Origin: Diadophis punctatus similis
Taxonomy: Eukaryota > Chordata > Lepidosauria > Squamata > Dipsadidae
DNA: 64,000 nt
Reading direction: 5' to 3'
Assembly: GCA_023053685.1 (NCBI GenBank)
Contig: JALIGW010000003.1
Coordinates: forward strand, 137,637,126-137,701,125
Part shown: positions 21,643 to 32,487 of the stretch, piece by piece
How positions within the stretch are numbered: the stretch's first letter is position 1
Layout: every line of letters starts with the position of its first letter
Notes under the pieces: generated by a model
Told to the model about the DNA's origin: nothing
The model's database searches: none
Seen by the model: the letters and a program-made list of their open reading frames with translations, nothing else
Translations under genes and position numbers: made by a program

Positions 21643-22056
21643 AAAATATTTTTTTTTAGCAGTTAACCTCTATTTCTAGTTTTGAAGATCAGGCAGATAA
21701 AAGTTCAGAGAGTTCATCTGTAATAACAAAAATGAATATCCTATGTTGATCTGAGAATTTTTCTTAAGTTTCAGTTTATTCTTCTTGTTATTCTATGGTA
21801 TCATATCCAAACCACATAGAATCTGTAGCAGTTCTATCATATTATTAACAAGTTATATTTTGATGCTACTTTTTTTTTACCAAGACTATCTGGATTTTAT
21901 TTTTAAGTATGCATTTCACAAAGTTGTGACAAAATATTTTTCTTTGAAACACTGAAATAGCTATGTCTTTCTTTGCAACTGCTTTGGAAAAAGTTCCTGG
22001 TTTGGGTTCACATAGGTATGCATGGATAACCATTTTTCTCTGTGTTTTTCCTAGGG
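21643..22056. other. No recognised feature
   Basis: AT-rich spacer. Confidence 0.4.
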
Positions 22057-22240
22057 CGGGGGTCCCCAAACTTGGCAACTTTAAGACTTGTAGACTTCAA
22101 CTCCCAGAATTCTCCAGCCAGCATAGCTATTGTGGACTTCAACTCCCAGAATTCTCCAGCATAGCTAGCTGGCTGGAGAATTCTGGGAGTTGAAGTCCAC
22201 AAGTCTTAAAGTCTTAAAGTCTCAAGTTTGAAGACCTCTG
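22057..22240. repeat. Palindromic MITE ('ggacttcaactcccagaat' family), full copy
   Basis: The left arm cgggggtccccaaacttggc ... gacttcaactcccagaattc is mirrored by a right arm gaattctgggagttgaagtc ... aagtttgaagacctctg. An extra partial left arm is duplicated in the middle (22135-22160). The flanks tcctaggg and acttaaga share only a central TA and two other bases, so the target duplication is uncertain. CAGGGGTC-like ends suggest a hAT-type element. Confidence 0.75.
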
Positions 22241-22290
22241 ACTTAAGATATGCACTGCTTTTGAAAACTATTGAGGTGGACTAAACTAAA

Positions 22291-22962
22291 GGAGTCGAGG
22301 TGGCGCAGTGGTTAAAAGCAGCACTGCAGCCTATTTCAGCTGACTGCTAGTTCAGCAGTTCAGCTGTTCAAATCTCACCGGCTCAAGGTTGACTCAGCCT
22401 TCCATCCTTCTGAGGTCGGTAAAATGAGGACCCAGATTGTTGGGGGCAATATGCTGAACTCTGTAAACCGCTTAGAGAGGGCTGTAAAGCACTATGAAGC
22501 GGTATATAAGTCTAAGTCAGTGATGGCGAACCTTTTTTCCCTCGGGTGCCGAAATAGTGCGTACACGCGCTATCGCGCACACATGCGTGCCCACACCCAT
22601 AATTCAAAGCCCCCCACTTGCCTCAACCCCTACACATGCATGCGTGACTCCCCCACTCCCCCGTTTCCCAACTTCCAGTGGGCCCAGTAGGCCCGTTTTT
22701 TGGCTCCCCAGGCTCCAGAGGCTTTCTTAGAGCTTGGGGAGGGCGAAAATGCTCCACCTGCCACCCCGGAGGCCCTCCGGAGGCCAAAATCGCCCTCCCA
22801 GACCCTCCGCACGAGCCAAAAATCAGCTGGCGTGCATGCATATGCGCGCTGGAGCTGATCTAGGGCAACGGCTCGCGTGCCAGCAGATATGGCTCCTCGT
22901 GCCAGCTGTGGCACCTGTGCCATAGGTTCGCCATCACTGGTCTAAGTGCTATTGCTATTGAG
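22291..22962 (+). mobile_element. tRNA-derived squamate SINE, split by a hAT MITE
   Basis: It starts ggagtcgaggtggcgcagtg (A-box region), carries the B-box-like gttcaaatctc, then ggttgactcagccttccatc and gtaaaatgaggacccagatt, and ends gaagcggtatataagtctaagt. The hAT MITE at 22518-22939 interrupts this end and duplicates gtctaagt. The SINE tail gctattgctattg resumes at 22948. The SINE is therefore older than that MITE. Confidence 0.9.
22518..22939 (+). mobile_element. GC-rich hAT MITE (CAGTGATGGCGAACC family), copy 3
   Basis: The ends cagtgatggcgaacctttt and ataggttcgccatcactg lie between perfect 8-bp duplications, gtctaagt (22510-22517, 22940-22947), with the central TA. Joining the flanks restores the SINE, which confirms the boundaries. 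The core has ccctccggaggcc-type palindromes. Non-coding. Confidence 0.95.
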
Positions 22963-24831
22963 ATATATTCTATGGAAATTTACCTTTATTTATGATTAGT
23001 GAAGAATTTTGTTGTGGATATATAAAGTTTAAAAGTGGTGCTAAATAAATGTGTGTTACTGCCTTTAGAAGAATAAAAATATAATTAAGCTCATAGCTGT
23101 ATTGTTTTATATATCCTGCTGAGACCAAAATCTGTAACAGTTTATTTAATTGCCATTTTATCTCTCTGATACTGTATGTGGGATGGCCAACCCTTATTTT
23201 GTGTCTATTTTCTGATTAATTCTTCACATACTTTGCAAGTGTTAACTTAAGATGAGGTATAGTTGTACTGTTTTTAAAATTGTGACACTTGAAAGATTGT
23301 CATGAGATTAATTGGGTCTTCTCTTTAACAAACTTTTTAAATCACATGATGTGCTTTATGGTGCTTTTATTTCTAATAATTGAATTTAAGGTGGACGTAT
23401 GATGGAACAATAGATATTTTGAAGAAGTGTTTCTGAGTCTCAACGTTATACAAGCTAATAATACTTTCTGCTTATTATTTCAACTCCAGAAATGTCTTCT
23501 CAGCAAAAGTTGTGAGAAGATTATAGGAGTTTCCCCACCTCCACAGGTTTCTGTTTAGGCGTACGTGGTTTTGTGCTTATTGGAGAACCCTGGCCACATG
23601 AAATATGGTTTCTTTGAAGGTGGGGAAAGTCCCTGCTATTTCAATTTCAGTCCTAGTGGCCACCTACAAAAAGGACCTTGTTGCTGTGGTGATTAATAAT
23701 ATTGAAGTAACTTACAAGAGTTCTGCTTACTTGAGATGAAAGAGACATATAGCATTATACCATTTGGTTAAAATAGTATTTGGATGACAGTAATATGCGT
23801 AGAATTTTGCCTTTTTTTCCTTCTAAAGACCAAATTTAAGAGTTGAACGTGTTTCTTTCTTTTTTTTTTAGAAGAGGTGGTTTAATCACAATAATAGCAA
23901 AGAGCGTATCACCTTTAGAATATTATTTTACAATGATTTTAATATTATTGTACCGTTAATATTTAAATGGAAACCCACAAAATTATCCAGAAATAGCAAG
24001 GCAGAGGAGAGATCTTACTCTTCTTTTCCAGTTCATTAGTAACATTTGTTAACCCACGATCAAATATTTACACACACACACACACACACTTAATCTCAGC
24101 AAGCTCTGTTCAACCAATATTTATTTCTACAAGTAGCCAATGCATTCCTGAGTCTGATACTGCCAGAACTGCCTTTGTAATGCACATTATATCTTAATAA
24201 GTTCAGGTAGTTACTTATGATAAAAAGGAGAATGTCTTTTTATGTTCCTACTATTACTCAATGCCAGTAAGGACACTTTAGGAATCATATTATTAACTTC
24301 CTTCCAATACGAAAATTGCCCAATTTATGTCAATCCCATATACCTCTTTTGGACCAGTTTTTAATCCATCAATGAACGTGCTGTATCCCATTATTACTGC
24401 TCTTTTTGGAGATTTTGCTATGTAACTGTCATTAGCTTTACTTTTTGAACAAAATAAACCCATCTTGTTATGTAAAAAGAAAAAAAAAGACATAAATGAA
24501 AATACTGTTGTTAGAACCAACAAAATTGCATAAACCCAAAACAAATTGAGCAATTGTTTCTGATGTAAATCTGACTAAAAGCTGTGAAAAGCATGGGGTA
24601 GAGAGAAAGAGAAGGGAATTGATTCTCATGATTCCTGGTCAGTCTTTTGAAATTTATTGTGAGAGAAGATAACATGTTATAAATCTTTATTTATATTCAT
24701 AATTTTTCTGAGAAACCTAATACCCCTCCACCCTCCATGCAAGCTAAATAATTGCCTTATGGGACTGAGAGATATTGGACCTATTGAGAGCCCACTGATC
24801 CCTAATTGAGGGCCAGACAGATTATGCAACT
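22963..24831. other. Mostly unrecognised, with one small (AC)n tract
   Basis: About 1.9 kb AT-rich. A short CA-repeat lies at 24069-24088. A minus-strand frame (24553-24293) contains an internal MGLFCSKSK start, but there is no further support for a gene. Confidence 0.4.
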
Positions 24832-25156
24832 GAACAACAGATAAAAACTCAAAGTGAACCGCTCCAAACTTGACTGTAGAAAATACGACTTTAGCAACAG
24901 AGTGTTTAATGCCTGGAACTCACTCCCTGACTCTGGTTTTGTCACCAAACCCCCAAAACTTTACCCTTAGACTGTCCACTGTTGACCTCACCCGATTCCT
25001 AAGAGGTCAGTAAGGGGTGTGCATAAGTGCTCCAGTGTGCCTACCGTCCCTGTCCTAATGTTCCCTCTTATCAGTACCCATCTTATGTATATAAACAATG
25101 TTATATCTATGTATATTACCAATACATACTTGACAAAATAAATAAATAAATAAATT
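24832..25156 (+). mobile_element. CR1-group LINE 3' fragment
   Basis: A short 5'-truncated copy. It encodes the end of ORF2 (KVNRSKLDCRKYDFSNRV ... NAWNSLPDS), then taagaggtcagtaaggggtg, and ends cttgacaaaataaataaata. It is nearly the same sequence as 20110-20436, so both come from a closely related source. Confidence 0.85.
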
Positions 25157-25656
25157 ACTGAGGCTTCTAGCACCTTAATGATAAATAGGTTTCTTATTGC
25201 AAATTTCATGTATCACAGTTCAGTTAATCAGATGGAGTATAATCTTGCAAAAACAGTATTTACAGACAGACAGACAGACAATTTTGTTAGAGTAGAGGTG
25301 AGTAAAGACACAACAGGGAAGGATTAAGTGAAAGATAAAATGAACTCTGATGATTAAAAAAAGCAAATGACAGAGAGATTGGTCCTGTTTAGGAACTGAC
25401 ACTCTTAAACATGTGACAAGAAAAGATAAATCCTCCTCCTCCAGAGTTGCATAGGGGAGCAGTTTCCTCCAATGATTTAGATGTCACTTATTCAACTTCA
25501 GTATCCCAGCTACTCTTGTGGCTACTTGTGGCTTTTTTTTAAAAGTCTGAATAATGGTACTATTTTGCATTAATGAGGTATTTAATTGAAAGTCAGGCAA
25601 TATGCACAATTAATACATACAAGCATATCTTGTATGGTATCTTGGTGTCTAATCCT
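25157..25656. other. No recognised feature apart from a short (ACAG)n
   Basis: AT-rich spacer with five ACAG-type units near 25262-25281. Confidence 0.4.
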
Positions 25657-25858
25657 TCCTCCAATAGCCAACTTCTACTTAGTAATTGGGGATACTTAGA
25701 ATTATTACTAGTTTTAAGTTTCTATCCATGACATTCTTCTAGAGAATTCAAGTTGTCATGTAAACCAGAGGTCTTCAAACTTGGCAACTTTAAGACTTGT
25801 GGACTTCAACTCCCAGAATTCTCCAGCCAGCATAGCTAACTTGAAATAGATGGAAAAC
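25657..25858 (+). repeat. Unidentified repeat, copy 2, carrying a MITE fragment
   Basis: It matches 21493-21642 (aattggggatacttagaatt attactagtt; ctatccatgacattcttcta gagaattcaagttgtcat). A one-armed palindromic MITE piece (25766-25832) then intervenes before aacttgaaatagatggaaaa, the counterpart of aacttcaaatggctggaaaa in copy 1. The MITE piece is thus a later arrival, or it replaced copy-1 sequence. Confidence 0.7.
25766..25832. repeat. Fragment of palindromic 'ggacttcaactcccagaat' MITE
   Basis: Left arm only: cagaggtcttcaaacttggc, aactttaagacttgtggact, tcaactcccagaattctcca, ending near ccagcatagct. No right arm is present. Confidence 0.75.
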
Positions 25859-26915
25859 CTGCATGAGGAAAATCTGGCTTGTGGTCAGTTTTAGTACCGT
25901 AAAACATGAGATTCACATTCATTATCTTTGTTTTTTATTTCACACCTTTCAGCATAAATATTCTTAGAATTGCTTATCTTACACAAGAAAGTAATAATAA
26001 AATTAAGAAGTACTAAACAGCCTCCCAGAACCTAGAAGCAGTAAATTTATCATAACTTAATATTGCAACTGCCAGTGAGTTTCTGTTGGAAAAAAAAAAT
26101 AAAGCAGCACAACAGATAGTGAGGATTTGCCATCTCATTGTACTGATATTCTGGCAGCTGGACTGGCATGTCTTGTTAGGGAAAACAGCAGGACCATCTG
26201 TTTGGAGACAATGGCTTTATCTGCTTATTTAGTAACCCATATCAGTTATAGCAGCTTTTAAAGGAACAATGAAACATTAAGAGTGCTTCCGTATCATACT
26301 AACTCACTCTGGTTGATTAAATAGAAAAAGCACTTTGCTATCTTTTTCCTAATTAACCCTGCTTTCAAAATACAGTTCATACTGAAAATGATAGCCAAAC
26401 TGAGCTTGGTTGACATGTATATCCTTTAAAAAGCCTCAGACCATGATGGAAAAGTTATAATGGGATGGGTGTGTGTGTGTGTGCATGCACAGGATTAGCT
26501 ATTCACCTAGAATGCCTTAGCATCTAATTTGAAGTGAATTAAGCACATTTTCCTTTTTTTTTAACAACCGCATTGTTTTTGTTTTGTATGATACCATCTT
26601 AGACTGTACATTTAAAAATAGCTTCCTTCTGGATATTATTATTATGAAAGGTGATTTTGGAAGCTTTGAAAGTGTAAAGGGTGTGGATTATAATGAATAG
26701 GAAACCTCTATAGAGAAGGGCCTTCAGGATGCAAGGGTCTTGTAGAAGAACTGCTTTGAAATCTCTTATTAGTCTTGAAAACCACAGCACCATTGATGAG
26801 TCTGTTTTAAATTTTTATTTTGTACAGTTGTAAATTTCTAATAATCTGGGAAAATTTGTACCACTTTGAATTATCTATTAGGATGTTCTTCAGATTACAG
26901 TAATCTGATTTGGTA
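25859..26915. other. No recognised feature
   Basis: About 1.1 kb AT-rich single-copy-looking DNA with a small (TG)n at 26469-26482. Confidence 0.45.
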
Positions 26916-27483
26916 TCTATACAGTATATATAAAAGTAAAAGCCACTCACACATTAATCACGAAATCTCCAGAACCGTAAAGTCTACAAACTTGAAATTT
27001 GCCACGTATGTTCCTCTTGGCTCCTAGGTGCTCACTAAGAAAGGATTTTTCAAAATGACCATCGGAGCATGAGTATTTATTATATTATTATTAACAAGCT
27101 CTGATGCTAAGGAGTTCTACTCCCCTCTCCCCACCTGAAAAGAAATCTGATCCAAATGCAAAACACAAGCAGAGGAGTTTCAGTTTCGCTTTTGCTTTCA
27201 CAGCAGCAAGCAGCTTTACTACAGAACAGTTGAGCTAAGCCACACACAGACTCCTTCCTGTCTCCTTCTTGCTCACACAGCAAATACTGTTTGAGTTTCC
27301 AAACACCCCTCAACTCTCTCACACACTAACAGGATGCTAGCCACATGAATACCAATGGATGCTGGTAGGTAGAGACAGATCCCCCCCCTTATTTTCCTCC
27401 TCAGTTCAGAAGAATCTGTCCCTTCTACTGTAACACCAGTTAAAGGGAAAAGAGGCAAAAAACGCAGGAAAAAATTTACAGAT

Positions 27484-27669
27484 GTGATTAGGAAAACACA
27501 AGTAAGGGAAGCTGCCTGTTTCTCCCATGGCCAGTTCTATGTGGCATGCTCCAGAGTCCGTTCACCTGACAGCCTGGTCATCCTCCAGCCAGACAGCAAA
27601 ACCAGGAATGTTGTTTACAGGAAGGTCCTGAGCAATTCATCTGGGGGACAAATTGAAAGTCTATGCCAG
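27484..27669 (+). pseudogene. Helitron helicase (Pif1-like) C-terminal remnant
   Basis: The frame contains CFSHGQFYVACSRVRSPDSL followed by a KTRNVVYRKVL-type ending. The S-H-G-Q-x-Y-V-A-x-S-R-V segment is the conserved last motif of Pif1-like helicases in Helitron RepHel proteins. Only about 55 codons are left. It confirms the rolling-circle assignment of the surrounding element and shows that this copy derives from an autonomous one by internal deletion. Confidence 0.8.
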
Positions 27670-28095
27670 TGATGGCGAACCTATGGCACGCGTGCCACAG
27701 GTGGCACATGGAGCCATATCTGCCGGCACGCGAGCCGTTGCCCTAGCTTAGATCCAGCGCGCATGTGCGCACTGGCCAGCTGATTTTCAGCTCACACGGA
27801 GGCTCTGGGAGGGTGTTTTTGGCTTCCAGAGGGCCTCCGAGGGCGGGGGAGGGCATTTTCGCTCTCCCCAGGCTTTAGGGAAGACACTGGAGCCTGGGGA
27901 GGGCGGAAAACGGCCTACTGGGCCCACCATAAGTCAAGAAATGGGCCATTTCTGGCCTCCAGAGGGCCTCCGGGGGGGCGGGGGCGTTTTTGCCCTCCCC
28001 AGACATTGAATTATGGGTGTGGGCACTCACGCGTGTGCAATAGTGCACGCACACGTGCTTTCGGCACCTGAGGGAAAAAAGTTTCATCATCACTG
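27667..28095 (-). mobile_element. GC-rich hAT MITE (CAGTGATGGCGAACC family), copy 4
   Basis: The left end is cagtgatggcgaacctatgg and the right end catcatcactg. A perfect duplication gtctatgc flanks it (27659-27666, 28096-28103), with the central TA. It sits inside the Helitron, so it is the younger of the two. It is reversed relative to copies 1 and 3. Non-coding. Confidence 0.92.
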
Positions 28096-28262
28096 GTCTA
28101 TGCTATGCAAATAATGTCTTCATCTGTAACAGAAACTTAGCTTACCATCTCTGACGAAATAATACAGTCCCTTTTTTAACTACTCATTAATTTTCAAGCT
28201 TTAAGTGTCAATTTGTCAAGCCCCATCCCATAGTTTCTTAGCGAAGCATGGGTGTCAGCTAG

Positions 28263-28709
28263 TAGTGAATATAGCTTTCTATTGAAAATATGGTCTTTTC
28301 AATCTTCCTTTCTACCCATCAAAGCTGGTAATCTGCACTTAAATAACCTTCCAACTTCTTGTGGTTGTAATCAAATTCATGCAAAGATATCCAGTGCTGA
28401 GTTCTCCTTTGGTGGCTTGGCTTTGGATTCTGCAATAGCTGGATTTACCAAATTACTTGCCTGTTGTGGAATGTGAATGTACTTAATTTTAGCAAAAGAA
28501 AAAGGTTTATATTTTCATATTTCTTACTTAACACTAAAGTAAGATAAACTGTGAAGTAAAGAAAATCTAGTGATATTGTGTAAGTATAATTCTTGATCAT
28601 TTATGAATTGAACCACAAGGACTTATTATTAATACTGTGTTACTAACATTTGAATGTGTGTGTATGTGTAATTAAATAATTATTATTATAAATTGAAAGA
28701 TGATGACAT
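28263..28709. other. No recognised feature
   Basis: AT-rich spacer downstream of the Helitron. Confidence 0.4.
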
Positions 28710-28960
28710 CAACCGGTTATGGGGTCCCAGTGGTTGTCAGCACACTTGGGTGTCATACCAAAAAATCTTGGATGGTACTTAGAAAATCTGTGCATTGACA
28801 AAATTTCCATCTGTCAATTACAAAAGGCCGCACTGCTTGGATCTGGACATACGTGTAATACTATGCCAATACATTACGACATCCTAAGTTCTTGGGAAGA
28901 ACTTGATGTGAATGAAGGCCAACACCAGCTAAAGAACTGGCAGCTGTGCTTTCATGTTGT
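28710..28960 (+). pseudogene. R4/Dong-like LINE ORF C-terminal remnant
   Basis: The frame from 28719 reads HLGVIPKNLGWYLENLCIDK, then ISICQLQKAALLGSGH. This resembles the recurrent G-x-x-P-K-x-L-x-x-x-L-x-x-L ... LLQKAALLGTA region at the C-terminus of R4/Dong-type non-LTR retrotransposon proteins. The frame decays afterwards. The assignment rests on this one motif. Confidence 0.5.
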
Positions 28961-31900
28961 TGCATATGTAATGACAAAAGAAAATGCTAAAATATAAACA
29001 AAAGCAGCTGTTGTTATAAAGAATTATTTAGAAACTATTTGATATGGTTATTGACTCTTGCTTTGTTCTGCTCTTGATATATTGGAAAACACTGTTTTTA
29101 TTTTAAGTGAACAAGCCTTGAGCCTCTCCTCAGCTGTAAGGAATAGATGTTTTCATGTCCAATAGTTAAACAATAAACCAAGTTCATAATAACAGAATCC
29201 TGGAAACTGTTTCTTTGTGTGATTTCATAAGTTGTTAAAATTAAACCAATGGTTTTAAATCATGGTTTTTTCCTACAATTTCCTCATTTTGGACATAGTG
29301 GGGAATGATATTTTCTTTAAATTGGGAGCAAAGGAGTTTTGTTTACACCACAAAACAAGAGAAGGACAAAAAAGAATGATAGCATGTAAGGTCAGTATAT
29401 CCTGTGATTTCATTCATGTGATGAGAACTCATTAATGTAATGAGAACTCACATTCATGTGATTTAACTCATGTTAAATTTGATCTGGATCTTTGTTTTTG
29501 AAAATGCAAGATCAACCCTCATAAACAAGTAGCATTTTCTTCTTAACTGCATTTGAAAATGCGAGAAAACCTGACATCTATATGGATTAAAAAAAGGGAG
29601 GTTTGAGTAGCTCTTCATTTAGGGAACTATTTCTAAGTGTTTCCTCCTCCTCCTCCTTTTCCTTTTTTTCCTTGCTAACTTTGCCTCAAATGTGAGGCTA
29701 AGGACAAAGATATGTTCTGCTGACCCAACTAGCTACAGATTTGTATAAGGAGGAAGCAATTCTGCAAATGAATTGTGTCTCAAATGCAAAATTGCAGTGA
29801 TTGATATAAACGGTAATTAAAGGAAAGAAGAAACTGAACATTTAAAGGCCTTTCTAAAAGAAAATCAGCATGTATTCTCCAATGATCATCTATTGACCTA
29901 CATTTCAGAGAGGCTTTTTCTTCTTCTTATGGAGGTAGGGAAGAAAGTCAAAGGGCATATGGATGCAGCTGACCCTGCTGGCATTGAATAGCTGGAGATT
30001 TAAAAAATTGGCAAAGTTCTTCATTAGAAGCTTTTAAGTCATGGGACAATGCATTTATAGATTGCAAACTGGTGAAATAAAAAATGAATAGTAGGTATGA
30101 ATAGGAAATTTTCTCAATGGAGGGAAGTAAGAAGCAGAGGCCCTAAAGAATCTGTATTAGGGTTGTTCTTTTTAATTTGTTCATATATGTTCTTGACCTC
30201 AGGGGAAATGTCATTTTTTAATACTGGGAGACTGGTCAACCAAATGTGATTCTGTTTAAATTGAGGCAGAAAAATACTGAATTATATATATATTTCCCTT
30301 GATTGGTAGCATTTCATTGATAGAAACTCTGGAATTCTCTAGTCAGTATGAAAAAATTTTGTGGGTAGGGGGAAAAAAGATTGACCAGATGAGTCAAATC
30401 GTAGTTGCAGAGTGAGGAAAATGAATTCATATCATAACATAACAAGGTAGTGAAAAGGTTTAAAAAGGTGTGAATTTACAGTGTTTACTTATTATTTTTG
30501 GCATGCTAAAGAAAGTGGCAGTACAACAACATTAGCAGTTTGCTATCTGGAGATGATCAAAGACTGGACATATAAAAGAAATTGAAACCTAGGTTCATAT
30601 TAAGGTGGAATTATTCATATGGCTATCCAGAAGATATTTAATGCAGCAGAAAGATGACAGTAACCTTTACATCTTTAGATTTGGCAATGGAGATATTGTA
30701 AGAAATGTGATTTACCTAGCTGTCAAGTCATCCTTTTTATTAATTGCCAATCACTACAATTATTTGTCCTGATTTCTCTTTGGTTACTCCTGCTGTCTCT
30801 GCGTTAATATTCTGTTTGTTCAGTAGTAGAGCCTAAATTGATAATCAAGTAAGGATAACAGGCAAAGAGATAGTATTAATTCCACAATATTTTGTTTCTT
30901 ACACAGATAATAAAAACCTCAAAAATATCCACTTACAGTTCATTTTGGTTCCCAAACCAGCTTGCTAAAGCAATATGAAATAGACAGGTCAGGGATTTCC
31001 CCACTAATCACTTGAAGTTGATATTTCCCCTCTAAATATTTCCTGTTTATTTTTAATTGTAGCATCCTGGAGCACAATGAAAGAGTTTTAATGCACAGAC
31101 TTCAGAAAAAAAGTGCAGCAGCAAGTAGTACAAGGGACGCAAAAGGAAGATATTACTGGGGCGCTTAGGAACACTCCTGGCATTTGAAGTAAGTAATGAG
31201 AATTCATTTTTGACGTAAGGAAAATAATTGTATATAATTTGTATTGGGCGACCAGACTTGCATTGCTATTTCTGTGCAGTGCACGCAGAGAGATTGCTAA
31301 AGGACAACAATGACATATCCATATATTCTTAACATCGCTGAAAGAGGACATGTGTCAGAAGATTTGTTTGTAACATCAAAAGTGATGCATAAGCCTTGAC
31401 TCTATCTGCTCCTTTGCTCATAGCTTAATTCTACTCCTGGTAGTTTTCTTTCCTGGCATGTTTCTTTCCTTGTGGCATTGGAGATCAAGATTTACCAGAA
31501 GACTACTCCCTTGAGATGAGTTGATGGAGGCAAATGTCAGGAGAAGGACCTGTTTTTTGTGTGCACATATGTTTTTGCTGCAAAATGCAGACCTATTCTT
31601 GATTTATGAAATTGGCTTTGATTTAAAGTGCTGAAATAGGCTGCTATTGGAACTTCATGTATTCCCACAAAGATTGTATCAGAAAAAGAATATAATCAAT
31701 ATTTTGTATAACTACTTAGAGATTGAGACTTTTCAAATATGATGGAACTACAACTCACAGCATCCTTCACCACTGAATATTCTGGCTAAGACTGCTGAAG
31801 ATGCAAGATGAACCACATCTAGAGACTAACTGGTTTTCCATTGTGACAATAATTTACAACAATTCTATAAACGATATTACTGCAAATTGGGTTGAAACTC

Positions 31901-32487
31901 AGTCATAGTAGAAGAAGCAGAGTTGTAATAGTAAATATTTGTGCACAAGACTTAATTAGATCCCTAGTACTGTATTATCCCCTCCTCTGCATTTCCCTAA
32001 AAAAACCTTGGTGATTCCATACCTTTTGAAAAAGCACAGTCTTTACACTTTCATCAGATTTCCTCAAAGAAATTAAGCAGTGGATTTGTATATTAAGACT
32101 TCTGTCAAAAGTTAAGGTATAGTGTAATTATGATTGTATATCAAGTTAGCTCTAAATGGCTGAGGATTTTATTATATGCAGGTTTCCTCTCCTGTTGCAC
32201 ACATGTTTCAATATTAAAGATTTGCAGGACATGCCACTCTGAAGATCCCCTGATATATGGACCAGTTTCTCCTACTTTCGTCCAGGTCTCCCACTAGACA
32301 ATATAGTTCTTCAACAACTGCATTTAGCCTCTGTTCTCTGAGCATTTAGGAAAATTGATAAAAGGTTTAAATCTTGTTAGCCACCATTTCAGTAGAAAGA
32401 TGAAATATAAATTTTAAAAATAATTTCCCCCTTTAACCTTGAGTATAATGGGAATAGATTAGGGGTCATCAGGATTGATTCAGTGTA
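28961..32487. other. Long stretch without recognised mobile elements
   Basis: About 3.5 kb of AT-rich DNA, the longest interval here in which I see almost no repeats. A weak trace (actacaactcacagcatcct at about 31747) may be a relic of another palindromic repeat. No splice-bounded exon or conserved protein text was recognised. It could be intron or intergenic DNA. Confidence 0.45.

Larger units (their letters stand above)
26916..28262 (+). mobile_element. Helitron (rolling-circle element), internally deleted, with nested hAT MITE
   Basis: The 5' end reads TCTATACAGTATATATAAAA, inserted after an A. A typical vertebrate Helitron start region follows (acgaaatctccagaaccgta, cttgaaatttgccacgtatg). 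The 3' end is gcgaagcatgggtgtcag CTAG at 28259-28262, followed by T, with a possible CCCAT/ATGGG stem shortly before it. The A|TC...CTAG|T arrangement without target duplication is diagnostic for Helitrons. Inside are a helicase C-terminus and unrelated filler, and a hAT MITE (27667-28095) inserted later. Rep and most of the helicase are missing. Confidence 0.82.

Noticed and set aside
22291..22400. Possible tRNA gene
   Set aside because: The Pol III boxes belong to a SINE head repeated at 4621-4852, 38872 and 60629, and no cloverleaf with an intact acceptor stem is evident.
31733..31845. Possible relic of another palindromic 'actacaactcccagcat' repeat
   Set aside because: Only one short stretch resembles it and the second arm is not convincing.
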